From: Hormiphora californensis
Taxonomy: Eukaryota > Ctenophora > Tentaculata > Cydippida > Pleurobrachiidae
Assembly: GCA_020137815.1 (NCBI GenBank)
Contig: CM035351.1
Span: forward strand, 6,159,397 to 6,223,396
Length of the DNA: 64,000 bases
Direction of reading: 5' to 3'
Positions 25,977-37,600 of this stretch are shown here, one piece after another. Numbering within the stretch: the stretch's first letter is position 1; the number at the start of each line of letters is the position of its first letter. Under the pieces are notes generated by a model, which saw only the letters and a program-made list of their open reading frames with translations, was not told the origin of the DNA and made no database searches. Position numbers and translations under genes: made by a program.

Positions 25977-28900
25977 ATGGAGGTGTTGATCCAGAAGGAG
26001 TTGCCTGACCTGGATCCCTGCATCCTGGACTACGTCACTGGTATCCTAGGTGATGAGGGCACCACAGAGGACCTCAACTCGTAAGTCTAACAGGTCCGTT
26101 ATTGGAATAACGAGGCCCCCTTCCCAACTATCATATAGTTTCAAGTGATTAACGAGGCTCCCTTCCCAACTATCATATAGTTTCAAGTGATTAACAAGAC
26201 CCCCTTCCCAACTATCGGGGGGGGGCCAACGAATTTTTTATATATTTCCTTAATTTTGGAATTTTTTATATATATATAAAAATATATAAAAATATATAAA
26301 AATATATAAAAATATATAAAAATATATAAATAATATATAAAAATATATAAAAATATATAAAAATATATAAAATAAACCCTTTTTTCACCCCTTTTACTTT
26401 CAAAAAAGGGGATTATTTCCATCTATTGTTCACTTGAATATGTTTCATAGAGTTAATTTAAGTGTTTGAGAGGGTGATAGCTGTTTTACATAAGTGAGAA
26501 TGTGTTCAAAAGTGAATTATGCACTGTCAAAAGTAGAACTGGTGAAGAGAGGTTCCGGCCTAATAATATCTACCAGTTGTGTGATTTCAATCATTTTTTG
26601 TATGTATAGAGTTTCGGTCGGTGATTGCCTTTCGGAAACCCTTGCTTTACTTTGTGGAGTCCCTCAAGGGTCCCTCCTTGGTCCTATTTTGTTCCTACTC
26701 TACATCGAGGCTGTACAAGATATTGTGGAGCCATATGGACTCCGGATAAAGTTATATGCAGATGATTCCCAGCTCTACGTGAGTCTGGTTCCTACGGATG
26801 CTGCTGGCTGGGTTGAGGCAAAGGTGGATATTGAGGAGTGTCTGGCGAAGGTGAAGAGGTGGATGGTAGGGCAGTGGTTGAAGTGTAATGAGGCCAAAAC
26901 GGAATTCATCCTGCTTGGAAAGCGCAGTTCTCTAAGCAAAGTCTCTTTTGATCCAGTTATTAACTTTGGAGGAACGGAAATCTCCCCCAGTGAATGTAGT
27001 GGAACAGATGGTAAAACCCTGGGAATTCTCTTGGATCATAATCTTGGCCTTGAACGACAGGTTAACAATGTGAGGAAACAGTGTGGGCTGATGTTACGAA
27101 ACCTTTGGCAACTGCACAGGTGTTTTGATATCCCAACAAAGATAATGTTGGTCAAACAGTTGATTTTATCGAGGATAGACTACAGTAACATTCTGTATTG
27201 TGGACTTCCTGGTCGAGTTCTCAGTGGGCTCCAGAAGCTTCTCAATGCCTGTGTTCGTTTTGTATTTAACCTCCACGGACACCAGGACAACTACATGGAG
27301 TATTTCAGGCAGTGTCATATTTTACCGATCTCCTACAGGTTGGACTTCAAAGCATGTTTGATTGCCTATAAAATAGTCAATGGAACAGCCCCGTGTTATC
27401 TCCAGGATTTGGTGCCACGTGATGAGACTTGGGGAACCTCTAGGACAACGAGGATGACTAATGTTCCGGATCCCTATAGGTTAAAACATCCAAAGATGAC
27501 CAGTATCAATGCCAACTCTAAGTTGAGACGTAGGAGGTTATCAGTATTCCTGCCTTCTGTCTGGAATGAGCTTCCTCTTGAGCTCAGGTCAATCCCCAAT
27601 GTGGATACTTTCAAAACCCGGCTGAAAACACATCTCTTCGTTGGTGCATTTGGAGTGGGTGATGGGGAACCCATGGCTGAGTTGTAATGTTTGTTGTAGT
27701 TGTGGGGCCTGCGGGCAATCGGTGTCATCCTCTCTCTAGCCATGTTATTAATTCATTACCTAGTATCCTTTTTCGAGCAGGTGTGAGTATAGTGTGTTTT
27801 AATTTATATCTACAGGATTATGGGACCAGTTATTCCCTCAGTTTTATAAGTCAAGTTTATTTAGTCGTCTATATATTGTTTTTCAACCAGAGCTGTTCGA
27901 GTGTGTCATATAATTAGTCGAGGATATACCGCTCTGATGATTCGGCGGAACATCGTCAATATTTTGACATGTCTCTGTCGGGTATGGGCGGTATATAAGC
28001 GCGGAATATTATTATTATTATTATTATTATTATGTTGATCCGTGCAGATGTACTAGAACTGGTGAAGAGAGGTTGGGATCGCGAAACTAAAAAAACAAAT
28101 CATTTTTGACGTCATTTTGACGTCATGACGTTATTGACGCGACGTCACGATGTTACAAACGTCACATTGATGACGGAAAATCATCAGGATTATCTAGATG
28201 AAGATGCTGACCAAGTTTGAGATCAATTGAATGATATTTGATCCCGCTATGGCGAAAAACAGCTTTCTGTTTTCACACTTTCGGCACAATTTTTTATATA
28301 TTTTTATATATTTTTTATATATTTTTATATATTTTTATATATTCATATGTATTTTTATATATTTTTATATATTTTATATATATATAAAAAATTATGTTTT
28401 TTTTTTCCAAAAAAAAGGTATATAAAATATATAAAAATATATAAAAAATGAGCGTTGGCCCCCCCCCCAACTATCATATAGTTTCAAGTGATTAACGAGA
28501 CCCCCTTCCCAACTATCATATAGTTTCAAGTGATTAACGAGGCCCCCTTCCCAACTATCATATAGTTTCAAGTGATTAACGAGACCCCCTTCCCAACTAT
28601 CATATAGTTTCAAGTGATTAACGAGACCCCCTTCCCAACTATCATATAGTTTCAAGTGATTAACGAGGCCCCCTTCCCAACTATCATATAGTTTCAAGTG
28701 ATTAACGAGACCCCCTTCCCAACTATCATATAGTTTCAAGTGATTAACGAGGCCCCCTTCCCAACTATCATATAGTTTCAAGTGATTAACGAGGCCCCCT
28801 TCCCAACTATCATATAGTTTCAAGTGATTAACGAGACCCCCTTCCCAACTATCATATAGTTTCAAGTGATTAACGAGGCCCCCTTCCCAACTATCATATA

Positions 28901-31900
28901 GTTTCAAGTGATTAACGAGGCCCCCTTCCCAACTATCATATAGTTTCAAGTGATTAACAAGACCCCCTTCCCAACTATCATATAGTTTCAAGTGATTAAC
29001 GAGGCCCCCTTCCCAACTATCATATAGTTTCAAGTGATTAACGAGACCCCCTTCCCAACTATCATATAGTTTCAAGTGACCATTTTGGTATCATTATATC
29101 TCTCGCTTTTTCCTCTTCGCTCAAAGTTAATCCTATCTCAAAGTGACTTAGTTAACAATAAATTGGACCCAATATGTTTCAGGTCAGAAGATCTGTACGA
29201 TATGATAGGACCCTTTCTGTTGAGTGGCTGTCCAGATGTTGACGAGTGTCAGATCAACAAGCTGTGTAAGAAGCTGTACAAGGATCACATAGCGAGGGAT
29301 CAGGCCCCACCTGCCACAACCACAGACACCGTGCTGAGTGCCCCCATTCAGATGTCTAACATGAAAATAGTGGATGATAATAGTAAGTAACGTGTTGATT
29401 AGAGAGAACTTCTTCCACTGGTGTTTATTGTTTCTGTTTGTTATTCGTTCTTCTCCGATCGAGCACTGTTCCCTGAATGTTAAACTAAACAACTAAAAAC
29501 TACCCCGTTCAGTGCTGAGTGCGAATATCTGGAAGGCTACCAAGAACGAGAATGTGTCATTTGTGGACAAACAGAAGTTAGAGAAGGCAGAGGCCAAGAT
29601 TAGAGAGAAGGCCGAGAAGAACAAGACAAAGGAAGCGAACAAGAAGGCACCTCCTAAAGCCATACACAACGACTCCGGAACTGTAAGTTGACTGAAATGT
29701 ATGATATCTGATTCTTATCTATCATGCTAGCACTATAGTGTGTGTTATCGGGGGATCTTGTAGTAATGTGTATTTGTTCAAGGATAGAGTAGGCCGTCTG
29801 CGGGTCAAAATGGTTCAACTATTTAAAACACCCTGTACAGGTGCAACAAGCGGTGAATAAGAGAGATATGCACTTGACGTCCAAGAGTGACATCCACATT
29901 AGTGATATAGACCTCATGTATGGGGAGAAGAAACTACTACTGGATACATCCATCACCATCAACTATGGGTTCAGGTAGGCCTACTGCATCAGGCGAGAGA
30001 GATGGGAGGGAGAGGTCCTAGGACCCTGAGCCCAGTTGAACTTCTTATGCCAAGTTCCTGAGTATTTTCTCTTTCTATTTACCTTTCTCATGACTTACTT
30101 TCAGATATGGACTGGTAGGCCGTAACGGGTTGGGCAAGTCCACTCTGATGAACGCTATAGCTCGCCGAGAACTAGCCATCCCACCTGCTGTCTCCATGCT
30201 TCATGTGGCTCAGGAAGTCGAGGGTGAGTATTTCCCACGGTTTCAACTTCCCTGATGAGCCCACTTCGTGACACCCAAACGGGGCTCTAATCTGCACGTG
30301 TAGATGGTGTGGGACACACACCAGTCACACTCCCGCCACGCACATATCTGGAACGCGCGGGGCCTCAATACGTTCAGTTGGCATCGTCACACTTTCTCTT
30401 TAACGCGCGCACCCAGACCAGACTCCCACAGACCATGCTGCTCCCGGGCTTGTGTCCAACCTCCCTATCCCATGCAAAAACAATCACATTATAGGCTACC
30501 TTTGTCTCCTTCACTCTTCAGGTACGGACACCCTGGCTATTGCCTCTGTACTGGAATGTCATTTGGAGTTGGCGGCACTGAAAGAACGAGAGAGGAAGGC
30601 TAATGAAGCATTATCTGCTAATGAGGGGAATGAGGCAGCAGCCAAGGAACTTAGTGATGTGTTTGCTAAACTTCAGGAGATTGATGCTGACAGTGCTGAG
30701 TCAAAGGCAGCCACCATTCTCTCTGGTATGTGTGTGTGTGTGTGTGTGCGTGTTTAATTGGGTACTTGTGTTGTACCCCTACATATAACAGCTGGGTTTA
30801 AGTTACATCCTCCCGTAATACAATTAACTGTAGGTACTAACCCATTAGCTCCCTAGGTGTGGGTATTCTAACCCATCTTCCCTTCCTAGGTCTGGGTTTC
30901 ACTACCAAGATGCAGGGTATGGCAACAAAAGAGTTCAGTGGTGGATGGAGGATGAGGTTAGCGCTTGCCAGGGCTCTCTTCACCCAACCTGACCTACTGC
31001 TACTTGACGAACCCACAAACATGTTGGATATCAAGGCCATCATCTGGCTGGAGCAGTACCTACAGAACTGGCCCACCACCCTTCTGGTCATCTCTCACGA
31101 CTTCACATTCCTGGACGCGGTAGCTAACATGATCTTCCATCTTCATTCCCAGAAGATTGACACCTACAAGGGTGACTTCGAGACCTTCCTGAAGTCCAAG
31201 ACGGAGAAATTGAAGGCACAGCAAGCTGAGTACGAGGCACAAGTAGCAGAGAGGGCACACATCCAAGCCTTTATCGACAGATTCAGGGTGAATGCTAACC
31301 GGGCTGCCCTGGTACAGAGTAAAATCAAGATGTTGGAGAGAATGCCCAAACTTCGTGCTGTTGAGGCCGAGAAAGATGTGGTGTTCAAATTCCCTGAGGT
31401 TGACGGTAACCTCGCACCTCCCATTGTGAGGCTAGAGGAGGTCACATTCCATTACGAGAAGGACCTGCCCATGTTTAACAAGATCGATATCTCGGCTGAT
31501 ATGGAGAGTAGGATATGTCTGGTGGGAGAGAACGGGGCTGGTAAATCTACCCTGCTGAAACTCCTAGTTAACCAGTTGGAACCTGTGGATGGGTATGTGT
31601 TCCATCACCGGCACCTCAGGGTGGGGTACTTCTCCCAGCACTTTGTGGACCAGCTCACCATGGATGACAGTCCAGTGAGCTTCATGGGCAGTCAGTTCCC
31701 TGGGACGGACTCAGAGCACTGTAGGAGGCTGATTGGACGGTTCGGGATATCAGGAGAGATCGCCATGAGGCCCATCAGTACTCTTAGCGGAGGTAAGGAA
31801 GTCATCTTTTACAGAGATTGATGATAGGGTAAGCTGGGGTAGTTTGGCCCGCGGGGTAAAGTGGCCCATGTATGGGGCAAAGTGGCCCTAGTTATTACAT

Positions 31901-33275
31901 GTGGTCACGTGACATTTTCTCCAGCGGAGACCTGCTCGTTCTGTTCCGAATTTTCGCTTTAAAACTACTGTCATTTCTGTTTGGGTTGGCCGATTTTAAT
32001 TTTGCAAAAACTGCCAGTTAGGTTTTATAATTCTCTAAAACGTGGTATAAAAATTTTGAAGAAATTGGCATTTTTGTTGTCTTAATTGTCAATTAAGTGA
32101 AATCGGGGCGAATATGGCCCACTCTCCAGGGCAAAGTGGTCCGGTCTGGGGCAAAGTGGCCCACCTCTAGGACCAATGAAATGGCGCCTGCAATACCACG
32201 TGACATTGGAATGCACAAAAATGTAGTCCAGACGGTCAAATTAGGGGCAAAGTGGCCCATGTCCCAGTGCAGAACATGGGCCACTTTGCCCCTAATTTGA
32301 TCGTTTCGTCTAACAACACCAGGCACGTGATAAAATCGAGCAATGCTATTGGCTTGGGCCACTTTGCCCCGGTGCAAATTTTCCAAAAAACGCCTCACCA
32401 AATTATTTGAATTGATTAATTAACCCATTAAATAAAACTTGTAGATTTTAAAATTTAGCTCGGCTGAAAGGAAAAGGTTTCATTGGATAGCCTATATAAT
32501 TTTTTTCTTCCTGCTGTATATATTGCGTATTTGAGAACCTAAAACGTTAAAAATGGGCCACTTTTGCCCCAGCTTACCCTATCAATGTTTAGATTTTAAA
32601 TGGACACTTATAATATTACAAGCCAATTTGGGACCAATTTCGATACGATATCTTCATCTTGGTTTCCCATTTCTCAGGACAGAAAAGCAGGGTAGCATTT
32701 GCAGTATTGTGTGCTAAAGAGCCCAACTTTATTGTACTTGACGAACCTACTAATCATCTTGATATGGAGACCATCGAGGCACTCGGAAAGGGTAAGGTCC
32801 TTCAAACGTTGCATAATGCATTGTCTAGCAGGCCGTATTTTTGTAGTTCTGACTGGCCAAATCTCAAAAATCTGATCCAATTTGTGTTGTGACCCAATTT
32901 TACGAGATCGGATCAAAATGGAAAACCATGTTGTTCATTTCAGTATTTTAATTTCGGTTTTTCAATATCACACTTGACCCATTTCATCAGCCATTAAGAA
33001 CTACAAGGGAGGAGTGATTATGGTTTCTCACGACGAGCGTCTCATTGCTATGATCTGTAATCAACTGTGGTGGTGCAAGGATCACAAGGTAAAGTATAGA
33101 GATCCAAAACACAGACATTATCTAGGCAGGATTGCTGGTAGTCCAATCCCGTTGCCATGGTTACCATTATATATCTACTACTACCATATGCCTCCCATAT
33201 TAGGTGCGAATGTTGGAGGGAGGAATCAAAGAGTACAGGAAGCTGATGGAGCTGGAACTCCAGGCTAAGAACTAA
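25977..33275 (+). CDS. ABCF3: ABC transporter F family member 3 (cytosolic twin ATPase)
   Basis: Exons 25977-26080, 29183-29382, 29513-29682, 29841-29974, 30105-30223, 30522-30725, 30890-31792, 32678-32791, 32991-33088 and 33204-33275 (TAA) join in phase to 705 residues, against 709 in human ABCF3. The N-terminal FDYVTGVL-like segment ([13 protein letters not shown]) marks the ABCF3 subgroup. First ATPase: Walker [10 protein letters not shown], signature [16 protein letters not shown], Walker [13 protein letters not shown]. Second: [31 protein letters not shown], and VSHDER with the switch histidine. No membrane segments: ABCF proteins act on ribosomes or translation factors, not as transporters. 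An acceptor TCTGTAG sits one base before the ATG. Confidence 0.95.
26110..26216. repeat. 42-bp satellite, left block (about 2.5 units)
   Basis: Unit reads CCCCCTTCCCAACTATCATA... and is the same as the array at 28467-29079. The two blocks were one array before the insertion of the element at 26217-28466. Confidence 0.9.
26217..28466. mobile_element. G-tipped inverted-repeat element, family member 1, split by a LINE
   Basis: Termini GGGGGGGGGCCAACG at the left and its complement CGTTGGCCCCCC at the right, flanked by a 9-base direct repeat CCAACTATC. Subterminal arms are made of TATATAAAAA units on the left and the complementary TTTTTATATA on the right, so the arms can fold back. There is no transposase. 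The interior contains a later LINE insertion. A second member lies at 33674-34504. Confidence 0.75.
26555..28053 (+). mobile_element. 5'-truncated CR1/L2/jockey-type LINE with (ATT)n tail
   Basis: The frame ending at 27687 encodes the C-terminal half of a non-LTR reverse transcriptase: [16 protein letters not shown], then YADDSQLY (catalytic Asp pair), the thumb region and the domain with [18 protein letters not shown]. The fingers and the endonuclease are missing. The tail ends GGCGGTATATAAGCGCGGAA followed by ATT repeats, the usual 3' end of these LINEs. A 21-base direct repeat (TAGAACTGGTGAAGAGAGG+TT) at 26534-26554 and 28054-28074 is the likely target duplication. The frame is uninterrupted, so insertion is recent. 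Confidence 0.85.
28467..29079. repeat. 42-bp satellite array, right block (about 14.5 units)
   Basis: Units differ only at one or two positions (ACGAGG, ACGAGA or ACAAGA at the joint). Because 42 is a multiple of three, the - strand is open for 227 codons (repeat [14 protein letters not shown]). I regard this as a by-product of unit length, not a gene. Confidence 0.95.
31826..32581. mobile_element. Tc1/mariner-like MITE in ABCF3 intron 7
   Basis: Inverted ends GGGTAAGCTGGGG and CCCCAGCTTACCC, flanked by TA on each side. The motif GGGGCAAAGTGGCCC and its complement recur at least six times inside. No open frame. Confidence 0.8.
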
Positions 33276-34629
33276 CAACCCATCGTCCTGTATGTGTGTG
33301 TCGCACCCACTGCGGAGAACAGGTATACCGCCGTGGCACACCACTCCTGAACTTGACTGAGGAAGGACTTTTTAACCAATTGACTGGATCTGGCAGAGTG
33401 TGTGTGTTACACGGTGACGTCATTGCGCGTTACGGTTACCTATTTTGCGCAAAGTTATTATTTCCGGGGTAGATAACGTTTTGAGTCACGTGTTGTGTTG
33501 TACATTCTCAAATTCTCGTTTATAAACTTGACAAATAACGTACATCGTGAGAATATAATAATCAAAAAACCCAAAAATATCCAGTATCCTTGATCCCTCA
33601 CAATATATCCCGGTACAGATACTCAGTTCCATTACACAGTTCTTGCTTTCCCATTACCATTACTCCATTTATCGGGGGGGGGGGGCCGGCTGAAGTTTTT
33701 GAAGTTTGAAGTTTTCCACCCTACTTTTTGAGTTTTTGAAGTTTTTTAAGTTGGCTTCAAAAACTTCAAAAACTTCAAAAACTCTAAACTACTTTTATAT
33801 GCTATCAGTGACTATTATTACACTTGTTTAGGTTAGTTTCATGCTTAATACATAGTGTGGCAAAGTTATCCGTCCTTGTCTGCCCTTTTTCTACCGCAAA
33901 TTAGGATATTTACAATGATTCCTAGCCGTGAAATCCATGGCACAATTTGGTGTAAATAATTTAAATTTTTTGTAAAAACTGACTTTATTTTCATTCTATA
34001 ACTCAAAAAATTGCCTAGAAAATGCTAAGAAAGTGTTAAAAAAATTATGAAGTAAATTTTCAAATTTTTTTTGGGGCCACACCCTTTTTGCCAGTTTCAC
34101 AAAATGCAAATTTTTTATGAAGGGAGTAGTGAAAAAAATATGGACACTAAAATCATCAGCGGCCTCGAGTTAGTGGGGGTACGTGCCAAAATGAAGTCTC
34201 CACCTCATCTAATTCGAGGGATAATGGGATATTTTCATAATTTTGTGTGTGTGCATGACTTTTTTTGGGCTAGACCAGTTTTAATGGTTTATGAGTGACT
34301 ATAGGCTTTTTAAAGGGGTGCATCTTGTTCGGAATATGCAACTTTATATAAGAGTTATGAAGCAACATAGGGCCTATCTCCAACGGTTTAGGAGATATGA
34401 GTTTTTGAAGTTTTTGAAGTTTTTGAAGTTTTCCACCCTAAGTTTCTCTTTGAAGTTTTTGAAGTTGACTTCAAAAACTTCAAAAACTTCAGCCGGCCCC
34501 CCTCCCATTTATCAACTCCTTATAATTACAATATTTCTCTCCCCCACAATTCCTTGTTTATAAACAAGTACACCCTGAATCTACCACAGTTCACATTGCT
34601 GATCCCATCCTATACACCTGTCTCCCTGA
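33276..34629. other. Region between the convergent ABCF3 and PH-PTEN genes
   Basis: 3' flanks of two convergent genes with the G-tipped element 33674-34504 between them. Otherwise AT-rich; no gene is seen. Confidence 0.6.
33674..34504. mobile_element. G-tipped inverted-repeat element, family member 2
   Basis: Left end is 12 G then CCGGCTGAAG, right end CTTCAGCCGGCCCCCCTC, flanked by the 9-base direct repeat CCATTTATC (33665-33673 and 34505-34513). Subterminal arms are built from TTTTTGAAGT units and their complement. The interior is AT-rich and non-coding. Confidence 0.75.
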
Positions 34630-37600
34630 TCACTTTAACTCAACGGACACACTAAAACTGTCTGTAAACTGCTTAAAGGTGTTCACATGAGCCCCGTCTA
34701 TCATCTCTCTGGAGAAGCGGACATGTGAACTGGCTATGTAGAACGTGTGGAAGTGGATCGAGAACATCTCCTGAGTCTGCAGGGGGTTATTGAAGTGGTT
34801 ATTGAAGTGGTTAGTATTCGCGGTATCTGTCCCTGTTTGTTAGTAATTAGCAAGAATTTGTTTCTATAATTTACAGACATCTAATCTAAAACTCCGCTAA
34901 AACAGATAAATTATGTTTCAGATGAACCACACCTACCCCAAGGATATCTGAGACAGAGAAGAACTGTATCTTGATATCCCCTGATATCTGAACAGATACA
35001 GGGAAGGATATGGGATCTTCAGTTTTATATGACTCAGTGGACTCCCTCTCAAATATCTCCTCCCCATTTTGGAATATCACAAAGTAAGGCTCTGAAAAGA
35101 AGGTGTCAATAGAAAATTAATCAGTAAATTTTAGTTTCATTCAGGGGTTATTCTCCCATTTATGATGTAACATTATTTCAACTGTATCATAGTTTGACAT
35201 TTCACTTACTGCACGAGCCATCTTCATTGAATGCTGGTGAGTTAGAGAGGGTGATACTGGATAGTAACAACTGTATATCCTCTGGTCTCTCCCCTGCTAT
35301 CACGCTACTCTCTATGTATTTCAGGTATCGTGTCTGGCAGGGTAGGGAGATAATACCGTTCTCTCTCTTTTGCCTGAACTGCTTTATTGCCTGCTCTGAA
35401 GTCCAGCATCTGCAAAGGTAAATCACATGGTGTTTAATGTTTTGTAATGGGGTTTGGGTCATCAGGGTTGCTATCTATCTCTATTTCATCCCTTTACGGT
35501 TACTAAGATCTCTTAGCATTGCTAATTACTCCCATGAATCACCCCAGTGTTTCATTCTATCTAATTGCACTTACATTCTAGAGTGAAGAAGATATGATGC
35601 AACAAAGAGGCCTGACACACTGGTTCCCGTTTGACAGTGCACCACCACCACATTACCATCGTCCTCTTTCAACCACTGATCCTGGAGGAACATGTGTTAC
35701 CATATAAGGAGCGGCATAATGACCTTATTTTGACATAATGACCGAATTTGGGCATGTCTTACTTACCACGAACTCGCAGAAGCTCCACAGGTGAGAGAGG
35801 CGTGCAACACTGTTGCTGGGTGTTGGGTATGAGGTGATATTGTCACCAAACATGGTACTATCATAGCTCTTCTCACACACATTCACTATCTTGTAGCTGC
35901 CCTGGGATTTACAGGAACAAGGGGTGGTGTTATAGATTGGGTTGTAAATATAGGTGTTCAGAAGACCTATCTATCAGTTCTATATCCATTACCACTGCTG
36001 TTTTACATTTGTTAAGTAAGAGGTTATACTATTTAGTATTTACACATACCTTGTGTTTATCATCCATGAATCGTTTCAGCTCGTATACATCACTGCGTGT
36101 AGGAGGGAAGCTACACACTATGAGGTTATCACTAATGTAACTAACGTCTATCCTGTACCCCTCGTGGGACCACGATGGATGTTCTGGTAGCTCCCCAAAC
36201 ACTAATACAGGTTAGAAAAGCGGGGTTAGAGATAGGGTGGGATTATAGGAATATGGGAATAGTGGGGCCAGATTTGGGTGAGTCGAGATGTCATATTTTC
36301 AAGATCGAACAGTGATCCAACACTGACCTGATGTTTTCTTGTTCCGTGCCAGTTCACTCGTCATCTCCATGTTAAGTTTCATGGCCTCTCTAATCTTAGT
36401 CAGCCAGGTCCTCATCTCGGTCTCGGTGAGACAACTCATTTTCAGTAGAGCCTTGTTCTTATTGGTCGATGGGGTCTTCAGGATGAAGGAATACTGGAGA
36501 TCCGTCTTGTCAGCGTTAATTGATAGTTTAGTACCCCACAGGGGTAGTACCTCCTTGGGCTTGTAATCCTGGAAGAGGTGTACTTCAGAGAGAAAGAAAA
36601 TACAGAATCAACATCACGATAGGATACAATTTACCGATTTTAGAAACAAAAATTTGCTAGGAGTTCCACTTACAAATTCCCTGCTATAAAGATATAGAGC
36701 CCTGGCAGTCAGGACAGCCTGATAATCACCCCACTTGTGCCTCTTTCTCTCTCTCAGTAGTCGTCCCTTGTGCACCACCCCCTCCTCTAGGGGTCCTTCC
36801 TCGGGTAGAGTGCCATCACTCTGGCCCCCTCCATCACTACTCTCACTATCACTCTCAACCTTCTCCCACCTGTACCTGTCCCTTGATGTGTTAGGGTCAG
36901 ACTGTGTGGAGTGTTGGTGAAGTGCTGCTGAAATTTGTGTTTATGAAGGAGTAGGTATTTCATGTTGCCCTGGTCTAGCCTCTACTGTTAACGAAATCTG
37001 GCGGTGATAGTTTATGAGAGAGGTGTCTTGTAACTATACCTTTTGTCACTACGTCTGTTTCTCTGGTACTGGGGGTTGTATTGTTTAGAGCGGGGTTTCT
37101 TTACTCCAGCCCCCTCTTTCTTCTTCTTCACTGGTTTCACCACCTGTTTCTCAGCAGTCCATGCCTGTGTTGGACCTGACACCCTGCCAGTCTGTTGTGG
37201 GGCTGGTTTACCAGGGTTCTGTTGCTGCTGGACTTGCTCTCCACCCCTGGATTCTCCTTTACTGCCTGTTATATGAGGAGATTGAGAGGTGCTGTTAAAA
37301 TCGGGGGTTGTTTTAGAGGATCAAAACACAGTTATAATCCGGCTACACCACATTACACAAACACAACACTACGATTTCTTACGTCGGTTTTTCCACTTTC
37401 GACCTAGATAGGATGACTCTAACATTTCAAAATAATTCAAAATGGCCTAATGGAACCAAAGGTGTCGGGTCTTTTCAAGTTAATATCAAATCAGTAGTCA
37501 CTAGTCACTAACCTGTTGATTTGGCATCATCCTGTACCACATCTTTCTTCCCTGCCTTCTTCCTCTTCTGTCTCCTAACAGGGGGTGCTGCTTCAGTAGC

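Noticed and set aside
28392-29075. 227-codon - strand frame with 14-residue repeats
   Set aside because: It is the 42-bp satellite read through; the unit is a multiple of three without stops. No start context, and the array lies in an intron and is split by an insertion.
30304-30603. 99-codon + frame in ABCF3 intron 5
   Set aside because: Runs across an intron with clear GT-AG borders and into exon 6 in the wrong frame.
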